A DNA stretch of 64,000 bases. It comes from Paraburkholderia sp. Ac-20340 (GTDB lineage Bacteria > Pseudomonadota > Gammaproteobacteria > Burkholderiales > Burkholderiaceae). The position numbers and the translations under genes are program-made. Where the stretch lies: the NCBI RefSeq assembly GCF_017104965.1, contig NZ_JAAGPR010000004.1, forward strand, positions 310,001 to 374,000. The letters are read 5' to 3'. The notes under the pieces were generated by a model. The model searched no databases, was not told the origin of the DNA, and worked only from the letters and a program-made list of their open reading frames with translations. Positions 17,496 through 26,960 of this stretch are shown here, piece by piece (positions within the stretch are counted from its first letter, which is position 1; every line of letters begins with the position of its first letter).

Positions 17496-18425
17496 TCAGT
17501 TGTGGCGAATCGCCGGTAGCGCGCGTGCCGTTTGTGCAGTGCGCCGCTTCGACAGAAGATAGAGTCCAATGCCGATCAGGCATCCGCCAACGAGTTCATG
17601 CGGATGAGGCAATTGGCCTGTCAAGCAAAATGTAATGATCGCGGCGAATAGCGGGCAGAGGAAGAGGAAGCCGCTGGTCTGTACCGATCCGCCCAGACGC
17701 AACGCGGCAAACCATAGGCCCATGGCTGCGGTCGACGCGGGAATGCAGAGCCACGCGAATGCGCCCCAGTGCGCTGCGGTGGCGGGAAGCGAAAAGGGCT
17801 GCCCGGAGCCCGCCGCGAGCAGTGCAAGCAGGATGGCGCCAATCAGCATTTGCCAGAAAGTCAGCACCCACGCCGACAAGGCCAGATTGAATTTCTTGTT
17901 GAGCACCGTCGAACCGGCCCAGCACGCGGAGGCGAGGGCGACCAGCCATTCGCCGTGTCCAGGCGCGGCATGGTGGTTGCCAGCGATGCCAATGCAGATA
18001 ACGACCCCGATAAACGCCACGATCAAACCAGACAATGCACTCGCCGATATCGCTTCGCGAAGCCAGATGCGAGCGAGGATAACGACCAGAAGTGGATTGC
18101 TGGCCATCAGGATTGCGGCGGTCGAAGGCGTGGTCGATTCAAGACCGAGATTCAGGAATGCCATCACGCCAGTTGTTTGCAGCGACCCGATGATGGCGAG
18201 TTTTGCCCACGGCAAGTCCCGCAAACCGAGCTTCTGCTGGCGCATGCTGCTGTACATGAAAGGCAGCAGCGATAGCGACGCCACCAGGAAACGCAGCGCC
18301 GCAGTCCACAATGGCGCGACATCGGCGAGCACGATTTTGGTACTCACGAACGACGAGCCTTGCAGGAAAGTCGATGCCAGAATCAGACCCAACCAGGTCC
18401 GCGATGCAGAGTGTTCTTGCAACAT
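17496..18425 (-). CDS. EamA/DMT-family transporter
   Basis: A 309-residue inner-membrane protein with ten predicted helices made of two EamA repeats (first from about residue 10, second from about 150 after the GEWLVALASACWAGSTVLNKK junction). The family exports metabolites or amino acids. The start at MLQEHSASRTW (18425) is chosen because helix 1 follows directly. It lies 97 bp downstream of an AraC-type regulator on the same strand, which probably controls it. Confidence 0.87.
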   Translation of the reverse strand: MLQEHSASRTWLGLILASTFLQGSSFVSTKIVLADVAPLWTAALRFLVASLSLLPFMYSSMRQQKLGLRDLPWAKLAIIGSLQTTGVMAFLNLGLESTTPSTAAILMASNPLLVVILARIWLREAISASALSGLIVAFIGVVICIGIAGNHHAAPGHGEWLVALASACWAGSTVLNKKFNLALSAWVLTFWQMLIGAILLALLAAGSGQPFSLPATAAHWGAFAWLCIPASTAAMGLWFAALRLGGSVQTSGFLFLCPLFAAIITFCLTGQLPHPHELVGGCLIGIGLYLLSKRRTAQTARALPAIRHN

Positions 18426-18522
18426 GCCGTGTCTGTAAATCGTTATTGGACAGACCGGTGATTGTCGATAAGGCGCCGCGCGCGCACTCCACACGGTGCG
18501 CCTTAATTTGTCGAGAATCGGA

Positions 18523-19308
18523 CTATCGTGCCTGGTAGTCGCTCGGGAGCTTGCCCGTCACGCGCTTGAACATGACGGTGAAGGCGCTTTGCGTGCCATA
18601 ACCGAGGCTGGCCGCTACGTCGGCGATACGCTCGCCGGCAATGAGGCGCGGTACCGCGCCGACGATCCGCAATTGTTGCCGCCACATTGTGAACGACATG
18701 CCAATCTCGCTCAGGAACAGGCGCGATAGCGTTCTGGACGTAGCGCCGACGCGTTCGGCCCACCCGGCCAGCGTGCTCGCGTCACCGGGATCGTGAATCA
18801 GCGATTCGCAGAGTTTGACGAGACGTCTGTCCTGCCCGGTCGGCAGATGAAGCCCGTGTTCAGACGATGCCCTCATCTCGTCCAGAGCGAGCGCGAGAAG
18901 GCGCGCCTCGAAGCTGCCATCGGCATATTCCAGACTAAAGGAAGCGGCCCGCAAAAGCAGTTCTCGCAGCAGCGGCGAGACGGCGATACCGGTCGGGCGA
19001 TCGGTGAAATCCGCGGCAAACGCGTCGATGTTGACGTACAGCGAGCGCAACGAGACATCCGTCGCGGCGGACATGGCGTGTTCGGCTCCGGGGGGCATCC
19101 AGACACCGCGCATTGGCGGCAACAACCAGTAGCTGTCCCGTGTGCGTAGATGCATGACCCCTGAACTGGCGTAAATCAACTGGCCGCGAGGGTGCTGGTG
19201 CCACTGCACTGAATACCCGGCAGGATAGTCTTTCGCCATCGATACGACGGGCTTCGATGCCTGCTCCCATCGGTCGAGGTCGAAGATATGGGGCGGGTTG
19301 CTGCTCAT
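18523..19308 (-). CDS. AraC-family transcriptional regulator with cupin sensor
   Basis: The 261-residue protein has an N-terminal cupin (about 25-110, with VQWHQHPRGQLIYASSGVMHL and WMPPGAEHAM) and a C-terminal double helix-turn-helix (about 165-260, with LAGWAERVGATSRTLSRLF and IADVAASLGYGTQSAFTVMFKRVTG). It belongs to the branch found next to DMT exporters, and the downstream gene is such an exporter. Confidence 0.92.
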   Translation of the reverse strand: MSSNPPHIFDLDRWEQASKPVVSMAKDYPAGYSVQWHQHPRGQLIYASSGVMHLRTRDSYWLLPPMRGVWMPPGAEHAMSAATDVSLRSLYVNIDAFAADFTDRPTGIAVSPLLRELLLRAASFSLEYADGSFEARLLALALDEMRASSEHGLHLPTGQDRRLVKLCESLIHDPGDASTLAGWAERVGATSRTLSRLFLSEIGMSFTMWRQQLRIVGAVPRLIAGERIADVAASLGYGTQSAFTVMFKRVTGKLPSDYQAR

Positions 19309-19443
19309 GGGTTACGAAGCGATATGCCGCAAATTCAAGGACTGTCGATGATCTCCGCATTGACGTCCCATGTCCAGATCTCGCACGTGCTGCAGGCGCT
19401 CAACCCGTTGCGATAACGGCGTGCCTCGGCGATTTCAAGGCAG

Positions 19444-19469
19444 GAGAGCGCCGCATACGCAGCGCTCTC
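19444..19469 (-). terminator. Hairpin downstream of the porin gene
   Basis: GAGAGCGC (19444-19451) and GCGCTCTC (19462-19469) form a perfect 8-bp stem with a 10-nt loop, about 48 bp past the porin stop codon. No T-run follows on the minus strand, so the call is moderate. Confidence 0.5.
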
Positions 19470-19516
19470 ACCGCACGTATTCCGTCAGTTACAGCGACGA
19501 AACACGCTTCGCATCA

Positions 19517-20656
19517 TTAGAAGCGATGGCGAATACCCACGGTCGCGACAGCCTGCGAGTTCGAATCCGATGCCGACACGCCCATGATGTCCGCGTGGAT
19601 CTTGCCCTGACCGTCTACAACGCGCTGATACGCGGCTTCTGCGTACACGTCGGTGCGCTTGGACAGCGCGTAGTCACCCTGCAGCGTGAACTGATGGAAC
19701 TTCGGGCTCACGCCCTCGAGGCTCGCGTCCGTGTACGTATAAGCTGCCGAGAACGTAACCGCCGGCGTGAACGCATAGCGGCCATTGATTTCGTAGTTGC
19801 TGAAGCGCGCGCTGTTGCCGCCGAGCGAGGTCGTCGTGCTCGAACCCGAATTCGACGAGTTGATCGCCGTGAGGTTGCTCAGTTGCGTCTGCGTGAACAC
19901 GAAGCCAACGTTGGCCGCGCCGAACGCGTAGTTCAGGCCCGCGCCATAGGTGCGCTGACGCGAAGCGGTGAAGGTCGAGTCGTCGCTGACCGCGCCGCTG
20001 CTGTTGATCGTCGAACCCGAGTTGTTGGTCTGCAGGTAGCTTGCTGCTGCCTTGAGGCCGCCGAACGAGTAGGTCGCGCCGAAGCTGTACGCGCGGTTGT
20101 TCGAGAAGCCGCCTGCGGCATTCGAGAAGCCATACAGCGCGTTGAACTTGAGGCCGCCGTAGTTCACGCTCTGGTACTTGAGCGAGTTGCTCACGCGGAA
20201 CGAGTTGTTGAGGTTGTCGTTATCGTACGGGTGCGAAGCCAGCGTGCCGCCGTATTGCGTGCCGTTCAGCGCGAGCGGGCCGAGATTGTCGACCACGCTG
20301 TCGTACTGGCGGCCCAGCGTCACGGTGCCGCCCTGATCGCTCGACAGACCGACGAATGCCTGACGGCCGAACATGCGGCTACCTTGCTTGGCTGCGCCGT
20401 TCGAAATGCTGAAACCGCTTTCCAGCACGAAAATCGTCTTCAGGCCGCCGCCCAGATCTTCGCTGCCGCGCAGGCCCCAACGGCTGCCGTTGAGGGCGCC
20501 GCTCGACTGCTGCACGTTCGAGCTGCCAGCCTGGTTGCTCGTGTACAGCACGCCTGCGTCGATCAGGCCGTAGAGCGTGACCGTGCTCTGTGCGTGTGCG
20601 GCGCTGGCGAAAGAGGCAGCAGCAACTGCGAGGGCGGTAAGGGTGTGCTTTTTCAT
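19517..20656 (-). CDS. Outer-membrane porin, Gram-negative 16-strand type
   Basis: The 379-residue product has a signal peptide (MKKHTLTALAVAAASFASAAHA) followed by the typical QSTVTLYGLIDAGVLYTSNQ first strand, the SRWGLRGSEDLGGGLKTIFVLESGF segment, the GRQAFVGLSSDQGGTVTLGRQY segment, and a C-terminal strand ending in Phe (VGIRHRF) as the BAM complex requires. ACGGAGTAACG just before the ATG at 20656 is a good ribosome-binding site. It is a general trimeric diffusion channel and is monocistronic. Confidence 0.95.
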   Translation of the reverse strand: MKKHTLTALAVAAASFASAAHAQSTVTLYGLIDAGVLYTSNQAGSSNVQQSSGALNGSRWGLRGSEDLGGGLKTIFVLESGFSISNGAAKQGSRMFGRQAFVGLSSDQGGTVTLGRQYDSVVDNLGPLALNGTQYGGTLASHPYDNDNLNNSFRVSNSLKYQSVNYGGLKFNALYGFSNAAGGFSNNRAYSFGATYSFGGLKAAASYLQTNNSGSTINSSGAVSDDSTFTASRQRTYGAGLNYAFGAANVGFVFTQTQLSNLTAINSSNSGSSTTTSLGGNSARFSNYEINGRYAFTPAVTFSAAYTYTDASLEGVSPKFHQFTLQGDYALSKRTDVYAEAAYQRVVDGQGKIHADIMGVSASDSNSQAVATVGIRHRF

Positions 20657-21065
20657 CGTTACTCCGTGGATATTGTTATTCGCTCTTTGGGAGCGAGCGC
20701 GGAGCATAACGTGTTATCTGGCGCCAGTTCATTTCGAATGTGGCTCGCGAACCACGATTCTTAACGTAGATTGCTTACCCTGTTTTTGTTTATTACCGAT
20801 TGCACCATCCCGATGGAAATATGCTGTAAAACAAGGGTGTTTGCTCGATCATGATGAGTCGTGAATCGTGCTGTTTCGTGCGTTTCGGAAGTAATTCAAG
20901 GAAATATTTGAAATCGGCGCTTTCCTATTATTTCGGTTTGTTAATAACGCAATGAAATGGGTCCTATTCGAGGGAACTAAACGTAGTCTTCATTCCTTAT
21001 TATGATTTCCATTCGCAGGCGCGTGATTCGCGCGCCCGCGTAATCCTTCTGACTTTCGGGGCAGC
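20657..21065. other. AT-rich 409-bp intergenic region
   Basis: No gene is supported here. The region upstream of the porin is AT-rich compared with its surroundings, notably 20880-21010. It contains a TAACGTGTTA near-palindrome at about 20706-20715. It should carry the porin promoter and that of the next plus-strand gene. Confidence 0.55.
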
Positions 21066-22664
21066 ATGCCCCGCGATCCCATGACCGACGCGTTTGTTCC
21101 GCTGCTCGTGCAAGCACGGCAGCACTTCACCGCAGGCCGCATCGATGCCGCGGAACAAGGTTTGCAATCGATCCTGCAAGCGAATCCCGATCACACCGGC
21201 GCGCTGGAAGCCATGTCGTTCGTCTGGGCGGCGCGCGAGGATTACGTGCGCGCGTCCGAATTTGCCTGGCGGGCGGCGCAGCCTGACACCACGACTGCTG
21301 CGCAATTGCAGCAGGCCGCGCGCATCTGCCAGCTTGCACAACGGCACGCCGACGCCGTTGCGCTCTACGACCGTCTGCTCGTGCTGGTGCCCGATCACGC
21401 GCATTCGCTGCATGGCGCGGCGATGTCGCTCGTGCAACTGGAGCAGGGCGAGGCTGCGCTCGCGTATCTCATGCGTCTGACGCGCCGCTATCCGGACGCC
21501 GAGCAGGTGCATTACAACCTCGGCACGCTGCTGGGCGCGCTCGGGCGTTACGACGACGAACTCAACGCGTATCGGCGGGCGATCGAACTCAAGCCGGATT
21601 TTGTCGCCGCTTATGTGAATCTGGGCGTCGCGTTGCGCGACCTTCATCGTTTCGACGACGCGCTGCGTCAGTTCAAAAAGGCCTTGTCGATCGACGTGAA
21701 CGACGCGGGCGCGCGCACGAATCGCGCGCAGACCAATCTGCTGCTGGGCGAATTCGAACACGGCTGGCGCGAATACGAATGGCGCTGGCGCGACGGCGCC
21801 ATGAGCCACGGTTTCCCCGACGCGACGCAATGGACGGGCCAGCCGCTCGACGGCAAAACCGTGCTGGTGCACGCGGAACAGGGTTTCGGCGATACCTTGC
21901 AGTTCGTGCGCTTCATTCCCCGCCTGGCCGCGATGGGCGCGAACGTGATCGTGCGCGTGCAGGAACCGCTGGTGGCGTTGTTGCAGGACATCGCCGGGGC
22001 GGCGAGTGTAGTTGGCCCGCAAGCGCCGTTACCGGCATTCGATTATCACTTGCCGATGCTGAGCCTGCCGAACGTGCTCAAGCTGCGCGAGGCGGATTTC
22101 GCGAATTCTGCGCCGTATCTGCAAGCCGATGAATCGAAATTTGATTCGTTATCCGATCTAACTGGCGAAACCCTGAAACTGCGTGTCGGCGTGGTCTGGT
22201 CGGGCAGGCCGACGCACCCGAACGATCGCAACCGTTCGATGCCGCTTGCCGAACTCGCGCCGCTTTTCGAGGCCGATGCGTGTTTCGTGTCGCTACAGAA
22301 GGACCCGCGCGAGAGCGATCGTGCAAGCGTGAATGCGCTGGTGCAGCGCGGTCGCCTGATCGACACCGGCCCGCGACTGACGACCTTCGCGGCGACGGCC
22401 GCGCTCATCGATCAACTCGACCTGGTGATTACGGTCGATACGGCGGTCGCGCATCTTGCGGGCGCGCTCGGCAAGCCTGTGTGGATTGCGCTGCCGTTCA
22501 CGCCGGACTGGCGCTGGCAATTGAATCGCGACGATAGCCCGTGGTATGCCGCGACGCGGCTGTTTCGCCAGACACGTCGCGGAGAATGGAGCGATGTGGT
22601 GACCGGCTTGCGTACCGCGCTTGACGCTCGTATTGCCGCGCGCCAGGCCTCTTCCCAGCGATAA
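21066..22664 (+). CDS. TPR protein with GT9/heptosyltransferase-like C-terminal domain
   Basis: The 532-residue protein carries about six tetratricopeptide repeats in residues 10-250 (clearest: VHYNLGTLLGALGRYDDELNAYRRAIEL and AYVNLGVALRDLHRFDDALRQFKKALSI). A glycosyltransferase-9-like domain follows (about 270-525), with VLVHAEQGFGDTLQFVRFIP, RVGVVWSGRPTHPNDRNRSM and the VITVDTAVAHLAGALGKPVWIALPF signature. Such fusions usually modify surface structures or flagellin, but no such gene cluster is near. The first ATG at 21066 follows a GGGGCAGC stretch; 21081 is an alternative. Confidence 0.85.
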   Translation: MPRDPMTDAFVPLLVQARQHFTAGRIDAAEQGLQSILQANPDHTGALEAMSFVWAAREDYVRASEFAWRAAQPDTTTAAQLQQAARICQLAQRHADAVALYDRLLVLVPDHAHSLHGAAMSLVQLEQGEAALAYLMRLTRRYPDAEQVHYNLGTLLGALGRYDDELNAYRRAIELKPDFVAAYVNLGVALRDLHRFDDALRQFKKALSIDVNDAGARTNRAQTNLLLGEFEHGWREYEWRWRDGAMSHGFPDATQWTGQPLDGKTVLVHAEQGFGDTLQFVRFIPRLAAMGANVIVRVQEPLVALLQDIAGAASVVGPQAPLPAFDYHLPMLSLPNVLKLREADFANSAPYLQADESKFDSLSDLTGETLKLRVGVVWSGRPTHPNDRNRSMPLAELAPLFEADACFVSLQKDPRESDRASVNALVQRGRLIDTGPRLTTFAATAALIDQLDLVITVDTAVAHLAGALGKPVWIALPFTPDWRWQLNRDDSPWYAATRLFRQTRRGEWSDVVTGLRTALDARIAARQASSQR

Positions 22665-22701
22665 ACGCCCACATCTCCGGCATCATCGTCTCTTTGCGCG
22701 C

Positions 22702-23322
22702 TCACTTCGCCCCGACAACCGTCAGCATCAGCGACAGGCCCAGCGAAATGAGCGCGGTTCCAATGACGCGATCGACAATGCGCTGTTTCTCCAGCATCGC
22801 CTTGCGCAGTACCGCGGACGAGAAGAAGATCGCCACCAGGCTGAACCAGGCCAGATGCGCGAAAGACATAAAAACGCCATAGGCGAGATCGACGCCGAAC
22901 GGGCTGCCGGGTTTGACCACCTGCGTATACGAACTGACGACGAAGAGCATCGTTTTCGGATTGAGCGCATTGGTCAGAAACCCATGACGAAACGCGGACC
23001 ACAAGCTCAATTGCCCGCCCCCCGAAAGATCGAGGGTCACGCGGGATCTGTTCGTCAGCGATTGATAGCCGATATAGATCAGATAGCCTGCGCCAAAGAA
23101 TTTCATGGCCAGAAAGAGCACGGGGGAGTGCGAGATCACCACGGCAATACCGAACACCGTGTAGAACACGTGCACCTGTACGCCAAACGCCACGCCAACA
23201 GCAGACACGAGCCCAGAGCGTCGGCCGTACGCATAACTGTTGCGCGTGACCATGGCGAAATCCGGGCCGGGACTGATGACCGCCAGAATCGTGATGAGTG
23301 CGACCGCAAGTATTTCGTTCAT
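22702..23322 (-). CDS. LysE/RhtB-family exporter
   Basis: The 206-residue membrane protein has six hydrophobic segments and the family signature VISPGPDFAMVTRNSYAYGRRSGLV near residue 16. It exports amino acids such as threonine or homoserine-type compounds; the substrate is not set by sequence. It is divergent from a LysR regulator with a clear LysR-type operator between them. Confidence 0.92.
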   Translation of the reverse strand: MNEILAVALITILAVISPGPDFAMVTRNSYAYGRRSGLVSAVGVAFGVQVHVFYTVFGIAVVISHSPVLFLAMKFFGAGYLIYIGYQSLTNRSRVTLDLSGGGQLSLWSAFRHGFLTNALNPKTMLFVVSSYTQVVKPGSPFGVDLAYGVFMSFAHLAWFSLVAIFFSSAVLRKAMLEKQRIVDRVIGTALISLGLSLMLTVVGAK

Positions 23323-23359
23323 TCAGGTTCTCTTTCAGGGGATGAAGGCAGCGATCAGA

Positions 23360-23384
23360 TTTGTGTGCGATAAACTGACACAAA
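23360..23384. promoter_or_regulatory. LysR-type operator (T-N11-A)
   Basis: TTTGTGT (23360-23366), an 11-bp spacer and ACACAAA (23378-23384) form a perfect 7-bp inverted repeat with exactly the T-N11-A form of LysR-family boxes. It lies 38 bp before the exporter start and 126 bp before the regulator start, in their shared 188-bp promoter region. Confidence 0.75.
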
Positions 23385-23510
23385 CGCTCTGCTGGGGAGT
23401 CAGGCTTGTCACGCTGATTTATTGATACGATTCGCGGCAATTTTCGGCGATTGTTCGGGCGAGGAAAATCGATTTATAGTGTCGCCATTGCGTCAGTTTT
23501 TCTCACGGAT

Positions 23511-24386
23511 ATGAAACTTCCGCCGCTCACCGCCTTCAAGGTGTTCAATGCCGCAGCACAAACGGAGAGCTTCGTTCAGGCCGCGGAGCAATTGCATGTG
23601 ACGCACGGCGCAGTCAGCCGCCAGATCAAACTGCTCGAAGAATCGCTCGGCGTGCAGTTGTTCGAGCGCCGCAACCGCGCGGTGTATCTCACGTCCGCAG
23701 GAAGGACGTTGCAGGCAACCACGCAGTCGGTATTCGAGCAGCTGGAGGGCACGGTCTACCGTATCCGGCAGCAGCGCGACCAGAATGTGATCGTGCTTTC
23801 GTGCGAGCCGACCATCGCGATGAAATGGCTGATTCCGCGGCTTCCGGCGTTTCAGCATGCCCATCCAGACATCCAGTTGCATCTTTCGGCGGCGGGCGGG
23901 CCGGTCGATTTCCAGAAGTCAGGCGTCGACGTCGCGCTGCGTCGCAACGACTTCAACTGGGATCAGGACGTGCATGCGGTAAAGATCATCGACGAGTGGA
24001 TCGGCCCGGTTTGTCGTGCCGATCTGGGGAGCGGAAATCCCGTGCTGCTTCACACCCGATCGCGGCCGCTGGCGTGGAAGCATTGGGAAAAGCTTGGCGG
24101 CAGAGCGGTGAAGAAAAGCCGGCGAATGGATTACGAGCACTTCTATCTTTGCATCCAGGCTGCGCAGGCCGGTCTTGGCGTTGCGCTGGCTTCGTTTTTC
24201 ATGGTGCAGGACGAGTTGGCCACGCGTCAGTTGATGGCACCCGAAGGGTTTATCAAAGACGGTTCCGCTTATTATCTGCTATCGCCTGATCCGATAGTCG
24301 CGGATTCAGCCCGCGCCCGGCTGGCGCAATGGATTCTGCAGGAAATGCAGGCGAGCGCAGCGTTGACCGGCGAGAGCGATTCTTGA
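23511..24386 (+). CDS. LysR-family transcriptional regulator (GcvA-like branch)
   Basis: The 291-residue protein opens with the family helix-turn-helix (LPPLTAFKVFNAAAQTESFVQAAEQLHVTHGAVSRQIKLLE, given here in part) and continues with the substrate-binding fold (about 95-285). The start at 23511 gives the standard MKLPPL N-terminus; the upstream in-frame extension is not conserved in type. It most likely senses the substrate of the divergent LysE-type exporter and activates it. Confidence 0.93.
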   Translation: MKLPPLTAFKVFNAAAQTESFVQAAEQLHVTHGAVSRQIKLLEESLGVQLFERRNRAVYLTSAGRTLQATTQSVFEQLEGTVYRIRQQRDQNVIVLSCEPTIAMKWLIPRLPAFQHAHPDIQLHLSAAGGPVDFQKSGVDVALRRNDFNWDQDVHAVKIIDEWIGPVCRADLGSGNPVLLHTRSRPLAWKHWEKLGGRAVKKSRRMDYEHFYLCIQAAQAGLGVALASFFMVQDELATRQLMAPEGFIKDGSAYYLLSPDPIVADSARARLAQWILQEMQASAALTGESDS

Positions 24387-24408
24387 ACGACGCGCCGCCA
24401 CGTTTTGC

Positions 24409-25587
24409 TCAGAACGATATGGCGAGGCCGAACATCGCAACGAATTGATTATTCGTTGAAGACGGCGTCGTATTTTGTGAATCGCCGACGATAGGCAGGG
24501 CGTCGATGATATCGCCCGCGCCGTTTGCGCCGAGCGTCTGGCCGGATGCATGCTGATACGCCTGCAAGGTGTAGAGCGTCGTGCGCTTCGACAGGTGATA
24601 CAACTCGCGTAACGACACCTGTTGATAGCGGGCTGCGTCGTGAATGCCATTCGAGGTCGATGCGCGCGTGTAGCTGTATCCGCCAGAGATTTCAAACGGC
24701 GTTGTGATCCGATAACTCGCCAGCGCGCCATAGGTATTGAATACGGCGGTATCGGTGAATAGCGAATGGCCACCCGGACGATAGAGCACGTTCGAATAAT
24801 TCACGCCGAGCAGAAGATTGCCGATGGTGTAGGTAGCGAGCGCCGCCACATGTTGCACGGTTCGCGCAGAAAGATAGCCGCTGTTCAACGCCGAGTGCGG
24901 AAACGTTGCGCTTGCTGCAGGATCGAAGCCGCCGCTGTATTCGGTATTGTTCATGCGCAGATAGCCCGCGCCGATAGCAAGCGGGCCGCTATCGAACCGA
25001 AGCGCCGCACTGAACAGACTGCCGCTCTTCATGCTGCCCGCAACGCCGCCGAAGCCATATTGCACGCTGCCACGCAAGCCGGCAATGGTCGGCGACGTGT
25101 ACGTGACGGAACTGTTGGAGCGGATATCGGTATCGAAGCCGTCGATATCGCCGGGATGCGCGCCGGTTGCGCCCGTGAGATATGTAACGGGCCCAAGCGT
25201 TCCGGCCAGCAGATAGTAGGGCGTGTATTGCCGCCCTAACGTTAGCGTGCCCGCCCGCGTGTCCTGCAGCCCGACAAACGCATAGCGGTTGAAGGCCAGT
25301 CCAGCCGATTGCTGGGCGCCGGTGCCGGGATCGAAGCCTTCCTGAAGATCGAATATCGCGCTGAGTCCGGAGCCTAATGGCTCGGCCCCTTTGAAGCCAA
25401 ACTTCGACGCATACAGATTGCCATTGCGCATGTACTCATTCGACTTGCCGTTCTGGTTGTTCGTATAGACAAGCGCTTCGTCCACGTTGCCATAAAGCGT
25501 CACGCTGCCTTGCGCCAATGCGGGCTCCGATGCGCAAGCGGCCAGGCACACAACCGAGCGCAGCGCGATTGCGTGCCTGGAAATCAT
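24409..25587 (-). CDS. Outer-membrane porin (last gene of the periplasmic oxidation locus)
   Basis: A 392-residue porin with a signal peptide (to about SEPALA), a QGSVTLYGNVDEALVYTNNQ first strand, the SKFGFKGAEPLGSGLSAIFDLQEGF segment, and a terminal strand ending in Phe (FGLAISF). Its ATG overlaps the stop of the cytochrome c gene by four bases (ATGA), so it is translated from the same message. It is clearly a paralogue of the porin at 29667-30857 (both have NGNLYASKFG-like and GAHPGDIDG segments), and a substrate-uptake role for this locus is likely. Confidence 0.92.
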   Translation of the reverse strand: MISRHAIALRSVVCLAACASEPALAQGSVTLYGNVDEALVYTNNQNGKSNEYMRNGNLYASKFGFKGAEPLGSGLSAIFDLQEGFDPGTGAQQSAGLAFNRYAFVGLQDTRAGTLTLGRQYTPYYLLAGTLGPVTYLTGATGAHPGDIDGFDTDIRSNSSVTYTSPTIAGLRGSVQYGFGGVAGSMKSGSLFSAALRFDSGPLAIGAGYLRMNNTEYSGGFDPAASATFPHSALNSGYLSARTVQHVAALATYTIGNLLLGVNYSNVLYRPGGHSLFTDTAVFNTYGALASYRITTPFEISGGYSYTRASTSNGIHDAARYQQVSLRELYHLSKRTTLYTLQAYQHASGQTLGANGAGDIIDALPIVGDSQNTTPSSTNNQFVAMFGLAISF

Positions 25588-26957
25588 GGTGCATGCGTTC
25601 CGGCGAAGGATTGGGCTTTAAGGCTGGAGCGCAGCGAGCCAACCTGCGCGGCGTCTACGGCGGTGGCGGCGTTGCCCCAGCTATTGCGGATGAAGGTTGC
25701 AATCGCGGCAACATCGGCATCGGACAATTTCCAGGCGAACGCGGGCATCTGCGCGCTGGTCGGGTTGCTCGCCGTGGCCGCGCCCCGGCCGCCCACGAGT
25801 ATCGTGCGCAGCACGTTATTGGCGCCGGTTGCGCGCACGCCGGGATTGTTCGCGAGCGACGGCACCATCGCGTCTACGCCGTCGCCATTGCTCTTGTGGC
25901 AGGCGATGCAGTTGGTGCGATACAACTCGCTGCCCAGCGTCATCGCCGGATCGGTGGCTGCGACTGGCTGCGGGGCGCTCAGGCCCGAACCCGGCAGACT
26001 CTTGAGGTAGAGGCCAATCGCTTTCAGATCGGCGGTACTCAGATACTGGGTGGAATTCGAAACGGCTTCGCCCATCGATCCCGCTGCCACGCTGAACCGG
26101 TTGCCGCCGGTCTTCAGATAGGCGATGAAATCGTCGTCGCTCCAACTGCCGATGCCCGTATAGCGATTGCCCGTGATTTCCGGTGCGTGCCAGCCTTCCA
26201 GGTCGTAGCCCTGCAGATAATCGGTGTCGCCGCCCAACGCATTTTTGCCGCTATGGCAGGCGGTGCAATGCCCGAGGCCGTCGACCAGATACATGCCGCG
26301 ATTCCATTCAACCGATTGCGAGGGATTCGGATGAAACGGCGTGGGATTGAAGAACAGCAGATTCCAGCCGAACATCATCAGCCGGATATTGAATGGAAAC
26401 GGCAATTGATTGTCGGGCGGCGCTTCCGCTACCGCAGGAACGGTCTTGAGATACGCGAGAATATCGAGCAGATCGCGATCGCTCACGCGCGCGTAGAGGT
26501 TATAGGGCATTGCCGGATAAAGCAGCTTGCCGTGCGGCGCGACGCCGTTCTTTACCGCGTCGAGGAATTGCGCGCCCGTCCAGTTGCCGATGCCGTATTG
26601 CGGATCGGGCGTGATATTGCTGGAGACAATGACGCCGAACGGCGTATTCAGTCCGAGACCGCCCGCAAACGGCTTGCCGCCCTGCGCGGTATGGCAGGCG
26701 ATACAGTCACCCGCGCGCGCGAGATACATGCCGCGCTTGATGGGATCGGTGGCGGCGCTGCCGTTTTCATCGCCGTAATGATGGACGTGTTGCAGCAGGT
26801 CGGAATCAGCAGGTTGGGCGTTGCGCTGCGAACTGCGCCACGCCACCAGAGCGCCGAGTACGATCAGCGCCGGCACGACTAGCGCTATCAGAACTGTCAG
26901 GACGCGTCGCCCGCGTTTTGCGCCACGCGGCGAGGAAGATTCAGGAGTGCGCGCCAT
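25584..26957 (-). CDS. Triheme cytochrome c subunit of a membrane-bound GMC dehydrogenase
   Basis: The 457-residue protein has an N-terminal signal anchor (VLTVLIALVVPALIVLGALVAW) and three heme-binding motifs in order, CIACH, CTACH and CIACH, each in its own cytochrome domain. This is the form of the cytochrome subunit of gluconate, 2-ketogluconate, sorbitol and fructose dehydrogenases. It passes electrons from the flavin subunit to ubiquinone at the periplasmic face. It starts three bases after the flavin subunit stop and overlaps the porin start. Confidence 0.93.
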   Translation of the reverse strand: MARTPESSSPRGAKRGRRVLTVLIALVVPALIVLGALVAWRSSQRNAQPADSDLLQHVHHYGDENGSAATDPIKRGMYLARAGDCIACHTAQGGKPFAGGLGLNTPFGVIVSSNITPDPQYGIGNWTGAQFLDAVKNGVAPHGKLLYPAMPYNLYARVSDRDLLDILAYLKTVPAVAEAPPDNQLPFPFNIRLMMFGWNLLFFNPTPFHPNPSQSVEWNRGMYLVDGLGHCTACHSGKNALGGDTDYLQGYDLEGWHAPEITGNRYTGIGSWSDDDFIAYLKTGGNRFSVAAGSMGEAVSNSTQYLSTADLKAIGLYLKSLPGSGLSAPQPVAATDPAMTLGSELYRTNCIACHKSNGDGVDAMVPSLANNPGVRATGANNVLRTILVGGRGAATASNPTSAQMPAFAWKLSDADVAAIATFIRNSWGNAATAVDAAQVGSLRSSLKAQSFAGTHAP

Positions 26958-26960
26958 GGC

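Noticed and set aside
20577..20864. 95-residue frame opposite the porin start
   Set aside because: Overlaps the porin signal peptide region on the opposite strand and has no support.
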